A DNA stretch of 64,000 nucleotides, from positions 1-64,000 of the forward strand of contig NZ_QMEW01000005.1 of NCBI RefSeq assembly GCF_003284965.1. Direction: 5' to 3'. A model generated the notes under the pieces. That model saw nothing but the letters and a program-made list of their open reading frames with translations, did not search any database and had not been told where the DNA came from. Position 1 is the stretch's first letter. Each line of letters opens with the position of its first letter. The position numbers and the translations under genes are program-made. Positions 56,205 through 64,000 of this stretch are shown one piece after another. The DNA comes from Mycolicibacterium sp. GF69. Lineage in GTDB: Bacteria; Actinomycetota; Actinomycetes; Mycobacteriales; Mycobacteriaceae.

Positions 56205-56713
56205 GTACCGCGGTGCTCTCGATCGGGTCGAACCTCGGCGACCGGCTGGCCACGCTGCGTTCGGTGGTCGACGGGCTCGGCGCGACGCTGCGCGCGGCCT
56301 CACCGGTCTACGAGACCGCGCCGTGGGGCGGTGTCGAACAGGAACCGTTCCTCAACGCCGTGGTCATCGCCGACGACCCCGGACTCGATTGCCGCGGGTG
56401 GCTGCGGCGCGCCCGCCAGTTCGAGCGTTCCGCCGAGCGGGTGCGTGCGCAGCGTTGGGGGCCGCGCACGCTCGACGTGGACATCGTCACCTGCCACGCC
56501 GACGGGCACGAGTTGATCTCCCACGACCCGGAGCTCACGCTGCCGCACCCACGGGCCCATCAGCGCGCGTTCGTGCTGGTGCCGTGGCTCGCGGTCGAAC
56601 CGGACGCCGTGTTGAGTGTGGCCGGCCGGCCGCGTCGGGTCGATGAGTTGCTCGCCTCACTCGATTCGACCGAACGCGACAGTGTTCGCCACACCGAGGC
56701 GGTGCTGCGCTGA
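56201..56713 (+). CDS. folK: HPPK (6-hydroxymethyl-7,8-dihydropterin pyrophosphokinase)
   Basis: 170 residues. [13 protein letters not shown] at the N terminus, [11 protein letters not shown] and the catalytic-loop signature [12 protein letters not shown] are diagnostic. It adds pyrophosphate from ATP before the folP reaction. The TTG start overlaps the folB stop (TTGA). The stop overlaps the next ATG (TGATG), continuing the coupled chain. Confidence 0.95.
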   Translation: MSTAVLSIGSNLGDRLATLRSVVDGLGATLRAASPVYETAPWGGVEQEPFLNAVVIADDPGLDCRGWLRRARQFERSAERVRAQRWGPRTLDVDIVTCHADGHELISHDPELTLPHPRAHQRAFVLVPWLAVEPDAVLSVAGRPRRVDELLASLDSTERDSVRHTEAVLR

Positions 56714-57189
56714 TGGGACCGACGCGCAGACGCGACCTCGCCGGGGCGGCCGTGCTCACCGCCGTCGCCGGCTATTTGCTCGTGCTGATGCTGTACCGAT
56801 GGTTTCCGCCGATCACGCTCTGGACGGGCATCTCGCTGCTGGCCGTCGCGATCGCCGAAGCGGCTTGGGGGTTCCATGTCCGCGCCAAGATCAACGACGG
56901 CGAGATCGGCGTCGGATCCGGCCGGCTGAACCCGCTCGCGGTGGCGCGGTCGGTGGTGATCGCCAAGGCCTCGGCGTGGGTGGGTGCGCTGGTGTTCGGA
57001 TGGTGGTCCGGCGTCCTGGGGTACCTCCTGTCACGCCGCTCGACTTTGCGTGTCGCCGCCGAGGACACCGCGGGTGCCGTGGTGGCGGCGGCGTGCGCAC
57101 TCGCGCTCGTCGTCGCCGCGCTGTGGCTGCAGCATTGCTGCAAGTCTCCGGGGGAGCCACCGGAGAACCCCGATGGGGCAACGGAATAA
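56713..57189 (+). CDS. DUF3180 membrane protein (Rv3605c-type)
   Basis: 158 residues with four membrane helices (about 10-28, 35-53, 83-104, 119-139) and a short charged tail. It is always attached to the mycobacterial folate operon and has the same length as Rv3605c. The ATG overlaps the folK stop. No catalytic motif is visible. A transport or scaffolding role for pterins is speculation. Confidence 0.85.
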   Translation: MGPTRRRDLAGAAVLTAVAGYLLVLMLYRWFPPITLWTGISLLAVAIAEAAWGFHVRAKINDGEIGVGSGRLNPLAVARSVVIAKASAWVGALVFGWWSGVLGYLLSRRSTLRVAAEDTAGAVVAAACALALVVAALWLQHCCKSPGEPPENPDGATE

Positions 57190-57266
57190 CGGGCTTCTGA
57201 CAACGCGCGGCCGAATCGCCGACGAGGCGACACGCGTAGTGACCAGTGACGGGTACAGTCGCCCCC

Positions 57267-58490
57267 ATGACCGATCCGACCCGCAGCGCCCGGTATCGGC
57301 GCGGTGGGCGCAGGCCGGGTTGGATGCTGTTGACCGCGTTGCTGGTGTTGGCGATCGCGGCAAGTTCGGCCCTGGTGTTCACCAATCGGGTGGAGCTACT
57401 CAAGCTGGCGGTCATCCTCGCGCTGTGGGCTGCGGTAGTCGCGGCATTCGTCTCCGTCATCTACCGACGGCAGAGCGATGTCGACCAGGCCAAGGTGCGC
57501 GACCTCAAGCTCGTCTACGACCTGCAGCTGGACCGGGAGATCTCGGCGCGGCGGGAATACGAGCTGTCGTTGGAGACGCAACTGCGCCGTGAGCTCGAGG
57601 CCGAGGTGCGGGCCCAGGCCGCCGACGAGGTGGCGGGATTGCGGGCGGAGCTGGCCGCGTTGCGGACCAACCTGGAGATTCTCTTCGATGCGGACCTGTC
57701 GCACCGGCCCGCGATCGAGACCGAGCGCACGACGGTGCGCGCCTACAGCGATTGGGCGCGAGACGCGGAGACGACGGGTCGCGTCAGCAGCAGCCACATC
57801 GACGACTACCGCCCCGACATCGATGAGCGGACCGAGGAGAGTCCGATCATCGACGTGCCGGCCGAACCACAGCCAGCCGAGTTCGATTGGGAGACAACGC
57901 AGTACCAGAGCGGGGCGCACCACAGAGTCGCCGACGGCGACTGGGGACGGCAGGCGGTGGACGAACCCGCAGAGTGGACCCCTCCGCCGCCTCCCCCACC
58001 GCCACCGCCCCCGCCGCCTCCGCCGCCGCCACCGCCGCCACCGCCACCCATCCCCGAACCGACGCCGGTAAGCGAGTGGCGGCCCGCTCCCGCGGACGGG
58101 CAGTGGCTTCCGCCCGGGGCCCCGGGGAGCAACTGGGTGTCGGGCGCCACCGAAGCGCCGACCGAATACGTCGGCAGACGCCGTGCCCCCGAGCCCGCCG
58201 AGGATGTAGCGCAACCGCCTGCGGCTTACCCGGGCACCGCGCCCACGTCACCGGAACCGCGACGTGGCCGGCATTCGGCCTCGCCCGCCGACGGTGAACC
58301 CGGCCGCCCCGCCCCGCCGACCCCGGCCGCCGAACCGGCACCGCCGCCGAGCCCACCGTCGGCTCCGGGGCGGTCTCGACGCCGCGGCGCCGACGACACG
58401 GACACCGCAGGTCAGTCCGTCGCCGAACTGCTGGCGCGGTTGCAGGCGAGCCCTACACCGGGCGGGCGTCGGCGCCGCCGCGAGGAGTGA
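57267..58490 (+). CDS. DUF6779 membrane protein with 23-residue polyproline run (Rv3604c-type)
   Basis: 407 residues: two N-terminal membrane helices (about 19-38 and 44-64), a coiled-coil-like charged region (about 70-140), then a disordered Pro/Glu-rich half. An uninterrupted run of 23 prolines is coded at 57981-58049 with mixed Pro codons. ATG 57267 has TACAGT 7 nt upstream (57254-57259), so a leaderless promoter starts here inside the folate array. The coiled coil and proline tail suggest a protein-protein scaffold at the membrane. Polyproline synthesis will depend on EF-P. Function is unknown. Confidence 0.85.
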   Translation: MTDPTRSARYRRGGRRPGWMLLTALLVLAIAASSALVFTNRVELLKLAVILALWAAVVAAFVSVIYRRQSDVDQAKVRDLKLVYDLQLDREISARREYELSLETQLRRELEAEVRAQAADEVAGLRAELAALRTNLEILFDADLSHRPAIETERTTVRAYSDWARDAETTGRVSSSHIDDYRPDIDERTEESPIIDVPAEPQPAEFDWETTQYQSGAHHRVADGDWGRQAVDEPAEWTPPPPPPPPPPPPPPPPPPPPPPPIPEPTPVSEWRPAPADGQWLPPGAPGSNWVSGATEAPTEYVGRRRAPEPAEDVAQPPAAYPGTAPTSPEPRRGRHSASPADGEPGRPAPPTPAAEPAPPPSPPSAPGRSRRRGADDTDTAGQSVAELLARLQASPTPGGRRRRREE

Positions 58491-58569
58491 GTTAATCTTT
58501 TAAGGCCCGTCCGGTACCCGCATCGCAGGACCGGAACGAACACAGATAACTCTCAGCGAGGTCGACTTC

Positions 58570-59523
58570 ATGGTCGCCATGGGGACCCCACCTGACGGAT
58601 TCCGTCCGGCGCGGCTCACTGTGGGCATCGTTTCCGCAGGTCGAGTCGGGTCCGCGCTGGGCGTCGCCCTCGAGCGTGCCGAGCATGTCGTGGTGGCGTG
58701 CAGTGCGGTCTCGCGCGCATCACTCGACCGCGCGCGGCGCCGGCTGCCCGACACCGCGGTGCTCCCGGTCGACGAGGTCGCCGGCCGCGCCGAACTGCTG
58801 GTGCTCGCGGTGCCGGACGCGGTGCTGGCGGACCTGGTGTCAGGTCTCGCGGCGACGGGATCGGTGCGGCCGGGCACGATCGTCGCGCACACCTCCGGCG
58901 CGAACGGCGTCGGCGTGCTTGCGCCGCTGGCACAACAGGGCTGCATCCCGTTGGCGATCCATCCGGCGATGACGTTCACCGGAACCGACGAGGACATCGA
59001 GCGGCTGCCCGACACCTGCTTCGGCGTCACCGCTGACGACGAAGTCGGATACGCGATCGCTCAGTCGCTCGTGCTGGAAATCGGTGGGGAACCGTTCCGG
59101 GTCCGCGAGGATGCGCGCACGCTCTACCACGCCGCGCTCGCCCACGGCAGCAACCACGTGGTGACCGTGCTTCTCGACGCGGTCGAGGCACTGCGATCCG
59201 CGCTGTGGGGTCAGGAACTGCTCGGCCAGGAACTGGTGGGCGACGCGCCGGGCGGCATCGCCGAGCGGGTGATCGGCCCGCTGGCGCGCGCGTCCCTGGA
59301 GAACGCGCTCCAGCGGGGACAAGCTGCGCTCACCGGCCCGGTGGCGCGTGGCGACGCCGACGCGGTAGCGGTCCACCTGGCTGCGTTGGCGGAGGTGAAT
59401 CCCGAACTGGCACAGGCATACCGGGCGGATTCGCTACGCACCGCCCAGCGTGCGCACGCCCCCGGGGAGGTGTTCGCCGCGCTCGCGCCGGACCCACACG
59501 CCGATCGGGGGACGGGCCGATGA
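58570..59523 (+). CDS. Rossmann-fold plus DUF2520 protein (Rv3603c-type)
   Basis: 317 residues. The N-terminal dinucleotide-binding motif [17 protein letters not shown] (about 18-34) is followed by a beta-alpha NAD(P) domain with [15 protein letters not shown]. The C-terminal DUF2520 helical domain contains [16 protein letters not shown]. The fold resembles ketopantoate reductase and 6-phosphogluconate dehydrogenase relatives. Its ATGA overlap with panC makes a role in pantothenate synthesis, possibly the ketopantoate reduction step, worth testing. ATG 58570 (or 58579) follows AGCGAGG. Confidence 0.87.
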   Translation: MVAMGTPPDGFRPARLTVGIVSAGRVGSALGVALERAEHVVVACSAVSRASLDRARRRLPDTAVLPVDEVAGRAELLVLAVPDAVLADLVSGLAATGSVRPGTIVAHTSGANGVGVLAPLAQQGCIPLAIHPAMTFTGTDEDIERLPDTCFGVTADDEVGYAIAQSLVLEIGGEPFRVREDARTLYHAALAHGSNHVVTVLLDAVEALRSALWGQELLGQELVGDAPGGIAERVIGPLARASLENALQRGQAALTGPVARGDADAVAVHLAALAEVNPELAQAYRADSLRTAQRAHAPGEVFAALAPDPHADRGTGR

Positions 59524-60452
59524 CCGGAGGCAAACCGAAGTTCACCGCGGGCGACTTGAACGCCTACGCCCGCCCGGCGGACGTCTCGGCGGTCACCCAG
59601 GCGCTGCGTGCCACCGGCCGCCGCGTGATGCTGGTGCCGACGATGGGCGCTCTGCACGAGGGGCATCTCACGCTGATCCGCGCCGCCAGACGCGTCCAGG
59701 GCGCCGTCGTCGTGGTGTCGATCTTCGTCAACCCACTGCAGTTCGGCGTCGGCGAGGACCTCGATGCGTATCCGCGCACGCTCGACGACGATCTTGCCGC
59801 GCTGCGCGCCGAGGGCGTCGAGATCGCGTTCACGCCGACCGTCGCCGACATGTATCCGAACGGCACCCGCACCTACGTCCACCCCGGGCCGCTGGGCTCG
59901 GATCTCGAAGGGTCCTCTCGGCCAACGCATTTCGAGGGCGTGTTGACGGTGGTGCTCAAACTGCTCAACATCGTCCGTCCCGACAGCGCGTTCTTCGGAG
60001 AAAAGGACTACCAGCAGTTGGCGCTGATCCGTCAGATGGTCGCCGACCTCGACGTCGATGTCAGGATCGTCGGCGTGCCCATCGTGCGGGAAGCCGACGG
60101 CCTGGCGCTGTCGTCGCGAAATCGCTATCTCGGCGTCGAGGAGCGCGAGCACGCCGGCGCGTTGTCCGCGGCGCTGCTGGCGGGAATGTACGCAGCGGGC
60201 GAAGGTACCGCGGCTGCCCTGGACGCGGCGCGCGCCGTGCTCGACTCGGTGCCGGCGATCGAGGTCGACTATCTCGACGTACGTGATCCGATGCTCGGCC
60301 CGGCACCCCAACTCGGGGCCGCCCGCATGCTGGTGGCCGCCCGGTTGGGGCGCACCAGATTGCTGGACAACATCGCCATCGACATCGGGGTGCCGTCCGG
60401 ACCCGGTCCGGACGTCCCCTTCGACAAACACGAACTGCCCTGGAGGAACTGA
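59520..60452 (+). CDS. panC: Pantothenate synthetase
   Basis: 310 residues. [18 protein letters not shown] carries the HxGH ATP motif, SIFVNPLQF binds pantoate, [10 protein letters not shown] and LSSRNRYL carry further conserved residues, with the KMSKS-like SSRN loop. It joins pantoate and beta-alanine with ATP. The ATG overlaps the DUF2520 stop (ATGA); its stop overlaps the panD ATG (TGATG). Confidence 0.97.
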   Translation: MTGGKPKFTAGDLNAYARPADVSAVTQALRATGRRVMLVPTMGALHEGHLTLIRAARRVQGAVVVVSIFVNPLQFGVGEDLDAYPRTLDDDLAALRAEGVEIAFTPTVADMYPNGTRTYVHPGPLGSDLEGSSRPTHFEGVLTVVLKLLNIVRPDSAFFGEKDYQQLALIRQMVADLDVDVRIVGVPIVREADGLALSSRNRYLGVEEREHAGALSAALLAGMYAAGEGTAAALDAARAVLDSVPAIEVDYLDVRDPMLGPAPQLGAARMLVAARLGRTRLLDNIAIDIGVPSGPGPDVPFDKHELPWRN

Positions 60453-60859
60453 TGTTACGAACGATGCTGAAGTCGAAGATCCACCGTGCGACGGTCACCC
60501 AGGCCGACTTGCACTACGTCGGCTCGGTGACCATCGACGCCGACCTGATGGACGCCGCCGATCTGCTCGAAGGTGAACAGGTCACGATCGTCGACATCGA
60601 CAACGGCGCCCGGCTGGTGACCTATGCGATCACCGGTGAACGCGGCAGCGGTGTGATCGGAATCAACGGTGCGGCAGCGCATCTGATTCACCCGGGGGAT
60701 CTGGTGATCCTGATCGCCTACGGCACCATGGAGGATGCCGAGGCCAGGTCGTACCAACCGCGGATCGTGTTCGTCGATGCCGACAACAAGCAGATCGACC
60801 TCGGACACGATCCTGCCTTCGTACCGGCCGATGCGGCCGAGTTGATGTCGCCACGGTGA
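60452..60859 (+). CDS. panD: Aspartate 1-decarboxylase (pyruvoyl)
   Basis: 135 residues. Self-cleavage between Gly24 and Ser25 in HYVGSVTID makes the pyruvoyl cofactor; K9, H11 and the Y58-region ([12 protein letters not shown]) are conserved. It makes beta-alanine for panC. The C-terminal extension beyond about residue 115 corresponds to the mobile tail involved in pyrazinoic acid action in M. tuberculosis. Confidence 0.96.
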   Translation: MLRTMLKSKIHRATVTQADLHYVGSVTIDADLMDAADLLEGEQVTIVDIDNGARLVTYAITGERGSGVIGINGAAAHLIHPGDLVILIAYGTMEDAEARSYQPRIVFVDADNKQIDLGHDPAFVPADAAELMSPR

Positions 60860-60863
60860 GCTT

Positions 60864-61685
60864 GTGCTACTAGCGATCGACGTCCGCAACACCCACACCG
60901 TCGTAGGGCTGGTGTCGGGCTCGGGCGATCATGCCAAGGTCGTGCAGCAGTGGCGGATTCGCACCGAATCCGAAGTCACCGGCGACGAACTCGCGCTCAC
61001 CATCGACGGTCTGATCGGCGACGACTCCGAACGGCTGACCGGAGCCGCCGGCCTGTCGACCGTGCCGTCGGTGATGCATGAGCTTCGCGAGATGCTCGGG
61101 CAGTACTGGCCGTCGGTGCCGCACGTGCTGATCGAACCGGGCGTGCGTACCGGCATTCCGCTGTTGGTGGACAACCCGAAAGAAGTCGGCGCCGACCGCA
61201 TCGTCAACTGCCTCGCCGCCTACCACAAGTTCGGCAGCGCGGCGATCGTCGTCGACTTCGGCTCGTCGATTTGCGTGGACGTGGTTTCGGCGAAGGGGGA
61301 GTTCCTCGGCGGCGCGATCGCGCCAGGCGTCGAGGTGTCTTCAGACGCCGCCGCGGCGAGGTCGGCGGCGCTGCGGCGCGTCGAACTGACGCGGCCGCGG
61401 TCGGTCATCGGTAAGAACACTGTCGAGTGCATGCAGGCCGGCGCCGTATTCGGTTTCGCCGGGCTGGTCGACGGGCTGGTGCAGCGGATCCGCGACGACG
61501 TCGACGGTTTCGGCGGCACCGACATCGCCGTGGTCGCCACCGGACACACCGCGCCACTGTTGCTGCCGGATATGCGCACCGTCGAGCATTACGACGAGCA
61601 CCTCACCCTCGACGGGTTGCGACTGGTGTTCGAACGCAACCGCGACAGCCAGCGCGGCCGCCTCAAGAAGGGGGTTTCGGTGTAG
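60864..61685 (+). CDS. coaX: Type III pantothenate kinase (CoaX)
   Basis: 273 residues of the ASKHA fold. [12 protein letters not shown] is the first phosphate loop (usually DxGNT; here Arg replaces Gly, as in the M. tuberculosis protein), [12 protein letters not shown] the second, and GADRIVN and the pantothenate site follow. Type III kinases phosphorylate pantothenate, but the M. tuberculosis enzyme has been reported inactive in vitro and dispensable, CoaA being the main kinase. GTG 60864 lies 4 nt after panD. Confidence 0.93.
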   Translation: MLLAIDVRNTHTVVGLVSGSGDHAKVVQQWRIRTESEVTGDELALTIDGLIGDDSERLTGAAGLSTVPSVMHELREMLGQYWPSVPHVLIEPGVRTGIPLLVDNPKEVGADRIVNCLAAYHKFGSAAIVVDFGSSICVDVVSAKGEFLGGAIAPGVEVSSDAAAARSAALRRVELTRPRSVIGKNTVECMQAGAVFGFAGLVDGLVQRIRDDVDGFGGTDIAVVATGHTAPLLLPDMRTVEHYDEHLTLDGLRLVFERNRDSQRGRLKKGVSV

Positions 61686-61743
61686 TTGGTTGCGTTCGGC
61701 GCCACCAACGACACCGAAATCGCGTCATTTATGCTGGCACGAC

Positions 61744-63282
61744 GTGACCGAATCTGATCCGCCCCGCACCGCGCTGGAAGCGGCCGCCACGCCCGAGTCC
61801 GACATTCCGGAGCAGTACCGGATCCGTCAGGCCAAGCGTGAGCGTCTGCTCGCCGCGGGACGCGAACCGTACCCGGTCGAGGTCGCCCGCACTCACACGC
61901 TCGCCGAGATCCGCCAGGCATATCCCGACCTGGCCGCCGACACCGAGACCGGTCAGACGGTCGGCGTCGCCGGCCGCGTGATGTTCGCCCGTAACTCCGG
62001 CAAGCTCTGCTTTGCCACGCTGCAGGAGGGTGACGGCACCCAACTGCAGGTCATGATCAGCCTGAACAAGGTCGGACAGGACTCGCTGGACGCGTGGAAG
62101 GCGGATGTCGATCTCGGCGACCTGGTTTTCGCGCAGGGTGAAGTGATCAGCTCGCGGCGAGGCGAACTTTCCGTGTTGGCGGAGTCCTGGCAGATCATCT
62201 CTAAAGCCCTGCGGCCGCTGCCGGTGACGCACAAGGAGATGAGCGAGGAGTCGCGGGTGCGGCAGCGCTACGTCGACCTCATCGTTCGCCCAGAGGCCCG
62301 AACAGTTGCCCGTCAGCGGGTCGCGGTGGTGCGCGCGGTGCGATCGGCACTGGAACGGCGCGGATTCCTCGAAATCGAAACACCGATGTTGCAGACCCTC
62401 GCCGGCGGCGCGGCGGCGCGACCGTTCGTGACGCACTCGAATGCGCTCGATACAGACCTGTATCTGCGTATCGCGCCCGAACTGTTCCTCAAGCGGTCAC
62501 TCGTAGGTGGATTCGAGCGTGTCTTCGAGTTGAATCGGGTGTTCCGAAACGAGGGTGCGGATTCCACACATTCACCTGAATTCGCGATGCTCGAGACATA
62601 TCAGGCTTACGGTACGTACGACGATTCCGCCGTCGTGACCAGAGAGCTTATTCAAGAGGTTGCCGACGAGGCCATCGGAACGCGTAGTGTGCCATTGCCC
62701 GATGGCACAATCTATGATCTCGATGGCGAATGGCAATCCATCGAAATGTATCCATCACTGTCCGAAGCGCTGGGCGAAGAGATCACTCCGGAAACGACCG
62801 CCGAGAAGTTGTGGGCGATCGCGGATCGCCTCGATGTCGAGGTTCCGCGCGACCGGGGCTACGGTCACGGAAAATTGGTCGAGGAACTCTGGGAACACAC
62901 CGTTGGAAACACGCTGTGGGCGCCCACGTTCGTTCGTGACTTTCCCGTCGAGACGACGCCGCTCACCCGCCCGCACCGCAGCATTGCGGGCGTAACCGAG
63001 AAATGGGATCTCTACATCCGGCGCTTCGAACTGGCCACTGGCTATTCCGAACTGATCGACCCGGTTATCCAACGCGAAAGATTCGAAGCCCAGGCCCGGG
63101 CGGCGGCCGCCGGAGACGACGAGGCGATGGCACTCGACGAGGATTTTCTGGCAGCCCTGGAGTATGCCATGCCGCCGTCGACGGGCACCGGAATGGGCAT
63201 CGACAGATTGTTGATGGCATTGACGGGACTGTCGATTAGGGAGACAGTTTTGTTCCCGATTGTTCGGCGGCACGGCAACTGA
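61744..63282 (+). CDS. lysS: Lysyl-tRNA synthetase (class II)
   Basis: 512 residues. An OB-fold anticodon domain (about 70-170; [17 protein letters not shown]) precedes a class II core with motif 2 ([19 protein letters not shown]) and motif 3 ([13 protein letters not shown]). It charges tRNA-Lys. GTG 61744 has TATGCT 8 nt upstream (61730-61735), a leaderless promoter. The first half is about 72% GC (line 61861) while the core drops to about 45% (line 62701), unlike all other housekeeping genes in the window; recombination is a possible cause. Confidence 0.96.
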   Translation: MTESDPPRTALEAAATPESDIPEQYRIRQAKRERLLAAGREPYPVEVARTHTLAEIRQAYPDLAADTETGQTVGVAGRVMFARNSGKLCFATLQEGDGTQLQVMISLNKVGQDSLDAWKADVDLGDLVFAQGEVISSRRGELSVLAESWQIISKALRPLPVTHKEMSEESRVRQRYVDLIVRPEARTVARQRVAVVRAVRSALERRGFLEIETPMLQTLAGGAAARPFVTHSNALDTDLYLRIAPELFLKRSLVGGFERVFELNRVFRNEGADSTHSPEFAMLETYQAYGTYDDSAVVTRELIQEVADEAIGTRSVPLPDGTIYDLDGEWQSIEMYPSLSEALGEEITPETTAEKLWAIADRLDVEVPRDRGYGHGKLVEELWEHTVGNTLWAPTFVRDFPVETTPLTRPHRSIAGVTEKWDLYIRRFELATGYSELIDPVIQRERFEAQARAAAAGDDEAMALDEDFLAALEYAMPPSTGTGMGIDRLLMALTGLSIRETVLFPIVRRHGN

Positions 63283-63391
63283 ACGCAGCGACTATCCGAT
63301 CTTGTTGAATAGCGCACACATATATGGCACATTGGTGCCGGGTTCGAGACTTAACTGCGATCCTTGATATCGCGAAGAAGGGCGTGTGCTA

Positions 63392-63733
63392 ATGGCGAAG
63401 AAAGTCACTGTCACCTTGGTCGATGATTTCGACGGCGAAGGTGCAGCCGACGAGACTGTTGAATTCGGTCTCGACGGCGTGAGCTATGAGATCGACCTTT
63501 CTTCCAAAAATGCCGCGAAGCTGAGGAATGACCTGAAGCAATGGGTCGAGGCGGGTCGCCGGGTCGGCGGCCGTCGACGCGGACGCTCTGCGGGATCGGG
63601 ACGCGGTCGGGCCGCCATCGATCGTGAGCAGAGCGCCGCGATCCGGGAGTGGGCGCGTCGTAACGGACACAATGTGTCCACGCGCGGGCGCATTCCCGCC
63701 GACGTGATCGACGCCTTCCACGCGGCCACCTGA
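63392..63733 (+). CDS. lsr2: Nucleoid-associated protein Lsr2
   Basis: 113 residues. An N-terminal dimerisation domain ([12 protein letters not shown]) and a basic linker ([15 protein letters not shown]) precede the C-terminal AT-hook-like domain with [14 protein letters not shown], where RGR inserts into AT-rich minor grooves. It silences AT-rich and horizontally acquired DNA, the mycobacterial counterpart of H-NS. ATG 63392 follows AAGAAGGG; an in-frame start at 63386 would add two residues. The 109-nt upstream gap is AT-rich for this genome, in keeping with autoregulation. Confidence 0.97.
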   Translation: MAKKVTVTLVDDFDGEGAADETVEFGLDGVSYEIDLSSKNAAKLRNDLKQWVEAGRRVGGRRRGRSAGSGRGRAAIDREQSAAIREWARRNGHNVSTRGRIPADVIDAFHAAT

Positions 63734-63765
63734 GCCGCGACGGGGCCGGCGGCCGTCCGGCACCT

Positions 63766-63782
63766 GTTCGCTAGCCGCGAAC
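63766..63782 (+). promoter_or_regulatory. ClgR-like operator upstream of the next (clpC) gene
   Basis: A perfect 17-bp inverted repeat GTTCGC-TAGCC-GCGAAC matches the actinobacterial ClgR pattern GTTCGC-N5-GCG. ClgR activates clp protease genes. The gene that follows lsr2 in relatives is clpC, so a site here is expected. The coding region itself lies beyond the window. Confidence 0.68.
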
Positions 63783-63919
63783 CTGCCGCACCAGCGAAAC
63801 GAATCATCCGGTCGGCGCGTTGCTGTTCGGTAGCGCCGGGAATCGGACCGGCGCGCGTACTACGCAAGTTGTCCGCTCAGAGCGGACCGGCGGGCGGCAC
63901 GCGCCGCCCTGCTGCCCAT

Positions 63920-64000
63920 TACAGTGGACATAGGTGCGGCGCGTTACTCGAGACCGTTGGGCACGCGCGGCGCCGACCTATTGATGGAGAGCAGGTAACC
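63920..64000 (+). promoter_or_regulatory. Promoter and leader of the gene beyond the right edge (probably clpC)
   Basis: TACAGT (63920-63925) is a plausible -10, and GGAGAGCAGG close to the right edge a ribosome binding site, but no start codon is reached before position 64000. The stretch 63734-63919 holds the ClgR-like site and nothing else that I can support. Confidence 0.5.

Noticed and set aside
57981..58049. CRISPR or tandem DNA repeat
   Set aside because: It is a CCN codon run coding polyproline in frame, not spaced direct repeats. No CRISPR array was seen anywhere.

Overview
The window is a chromosomal segment of a high-GC mycobacterium, most likely a fast-growing environmental species (Mycolicibacterium-like). 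Read left to right it carries, in inverted orientation, the backbone that M. tuberculosis has from crp (Rv3676) down to lsr2 (Rv3597c). Most proteins are recognisable orthologues. Loci that M. tuberculosis has inside this interval (dppABCD beside acs, several PE/PPE genes, the esx pair and espACD near ephA) are missing here. Many genes start with GTG or TTG, and more than ten have a TAnnnT box 6-8 nt before the start codon, the signature of leaderless mycobacterial mRNAs.

Layout: 1-9.8 kb holds crp, a small membrane protein, the coupled nth-TlpA-Nudix-marP operon, an EphE-like hydrolase with a holin-like membrane protein, a secreted serine protease, acs and a degenerate Fic-like protein. 9.8-11.5 kb holds two structured RNAs flanking a HAD hydrolase: an Ms1/MTS2823-type RNA on the minus strand, whose promoter contains a CRP-like palindrome, and a 6C RNA on the plus strand. 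11.5-17 kb is the Tad/Flp-like secretion operon plus the Rv3651-type sensor protein. 17-26.8 kb holds an Hrq1/MrfA-type helicase, cspA, topA, a membrane adenylate cyclase, the DNA polymerase III delta-prime gene and tRNA-Thr(CGU).

26.8-39.7 kb is the accessory part, all on the minus strand. It starts with a Pls/PosA-type non-ribosomal peptide synthetase whose adenylation pocket reads close to a lysine code. This is translationally coupled to an M1 metallopeptidase, a MOP-type flippase, GalE and a GT-C-like membrane protein, then followed by a lower-GC tRNA-side module: a large protein with an ESX/WXG-like N terminus, a lipoprotein that shares a domain with it, and a truncated paralogue of that lipoprotein.

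39.9-52 kb returns to housekeeping genes: TerC under a yybP-ykoY (Mn2+) riboswitch with a visible competing anti-Shine-Dalgarno hairpin, uraD, ppa, dacB, a DUF2342 metalloprotease, tilS, hpt, a molybdopterin oxidoreductase, an LpqG-like lipoprotein, an alcohol dehydrogenase and ephA. 52-63.7 kb is the long ftsH-folEPBK-DUF3180-DUF6779-DUF2520-panCD-coaX-lysS-lsr2 array, ending in a ClgR-like operator and the leader of the next gene (clpC in relatives).

Themes that link the genes: cAMP (cyclase, Crp, acetyl-CoA synthetase, CRP-like site on the Ms1 promoter), vitamin and cofactor supply (folate and pantothenate/CoA) and envelope biology. The most interesting candidates for new biology are the Pls-peptidase-flippase cassette and the ESX-like protein/lipoprotein module next to the tRNA.
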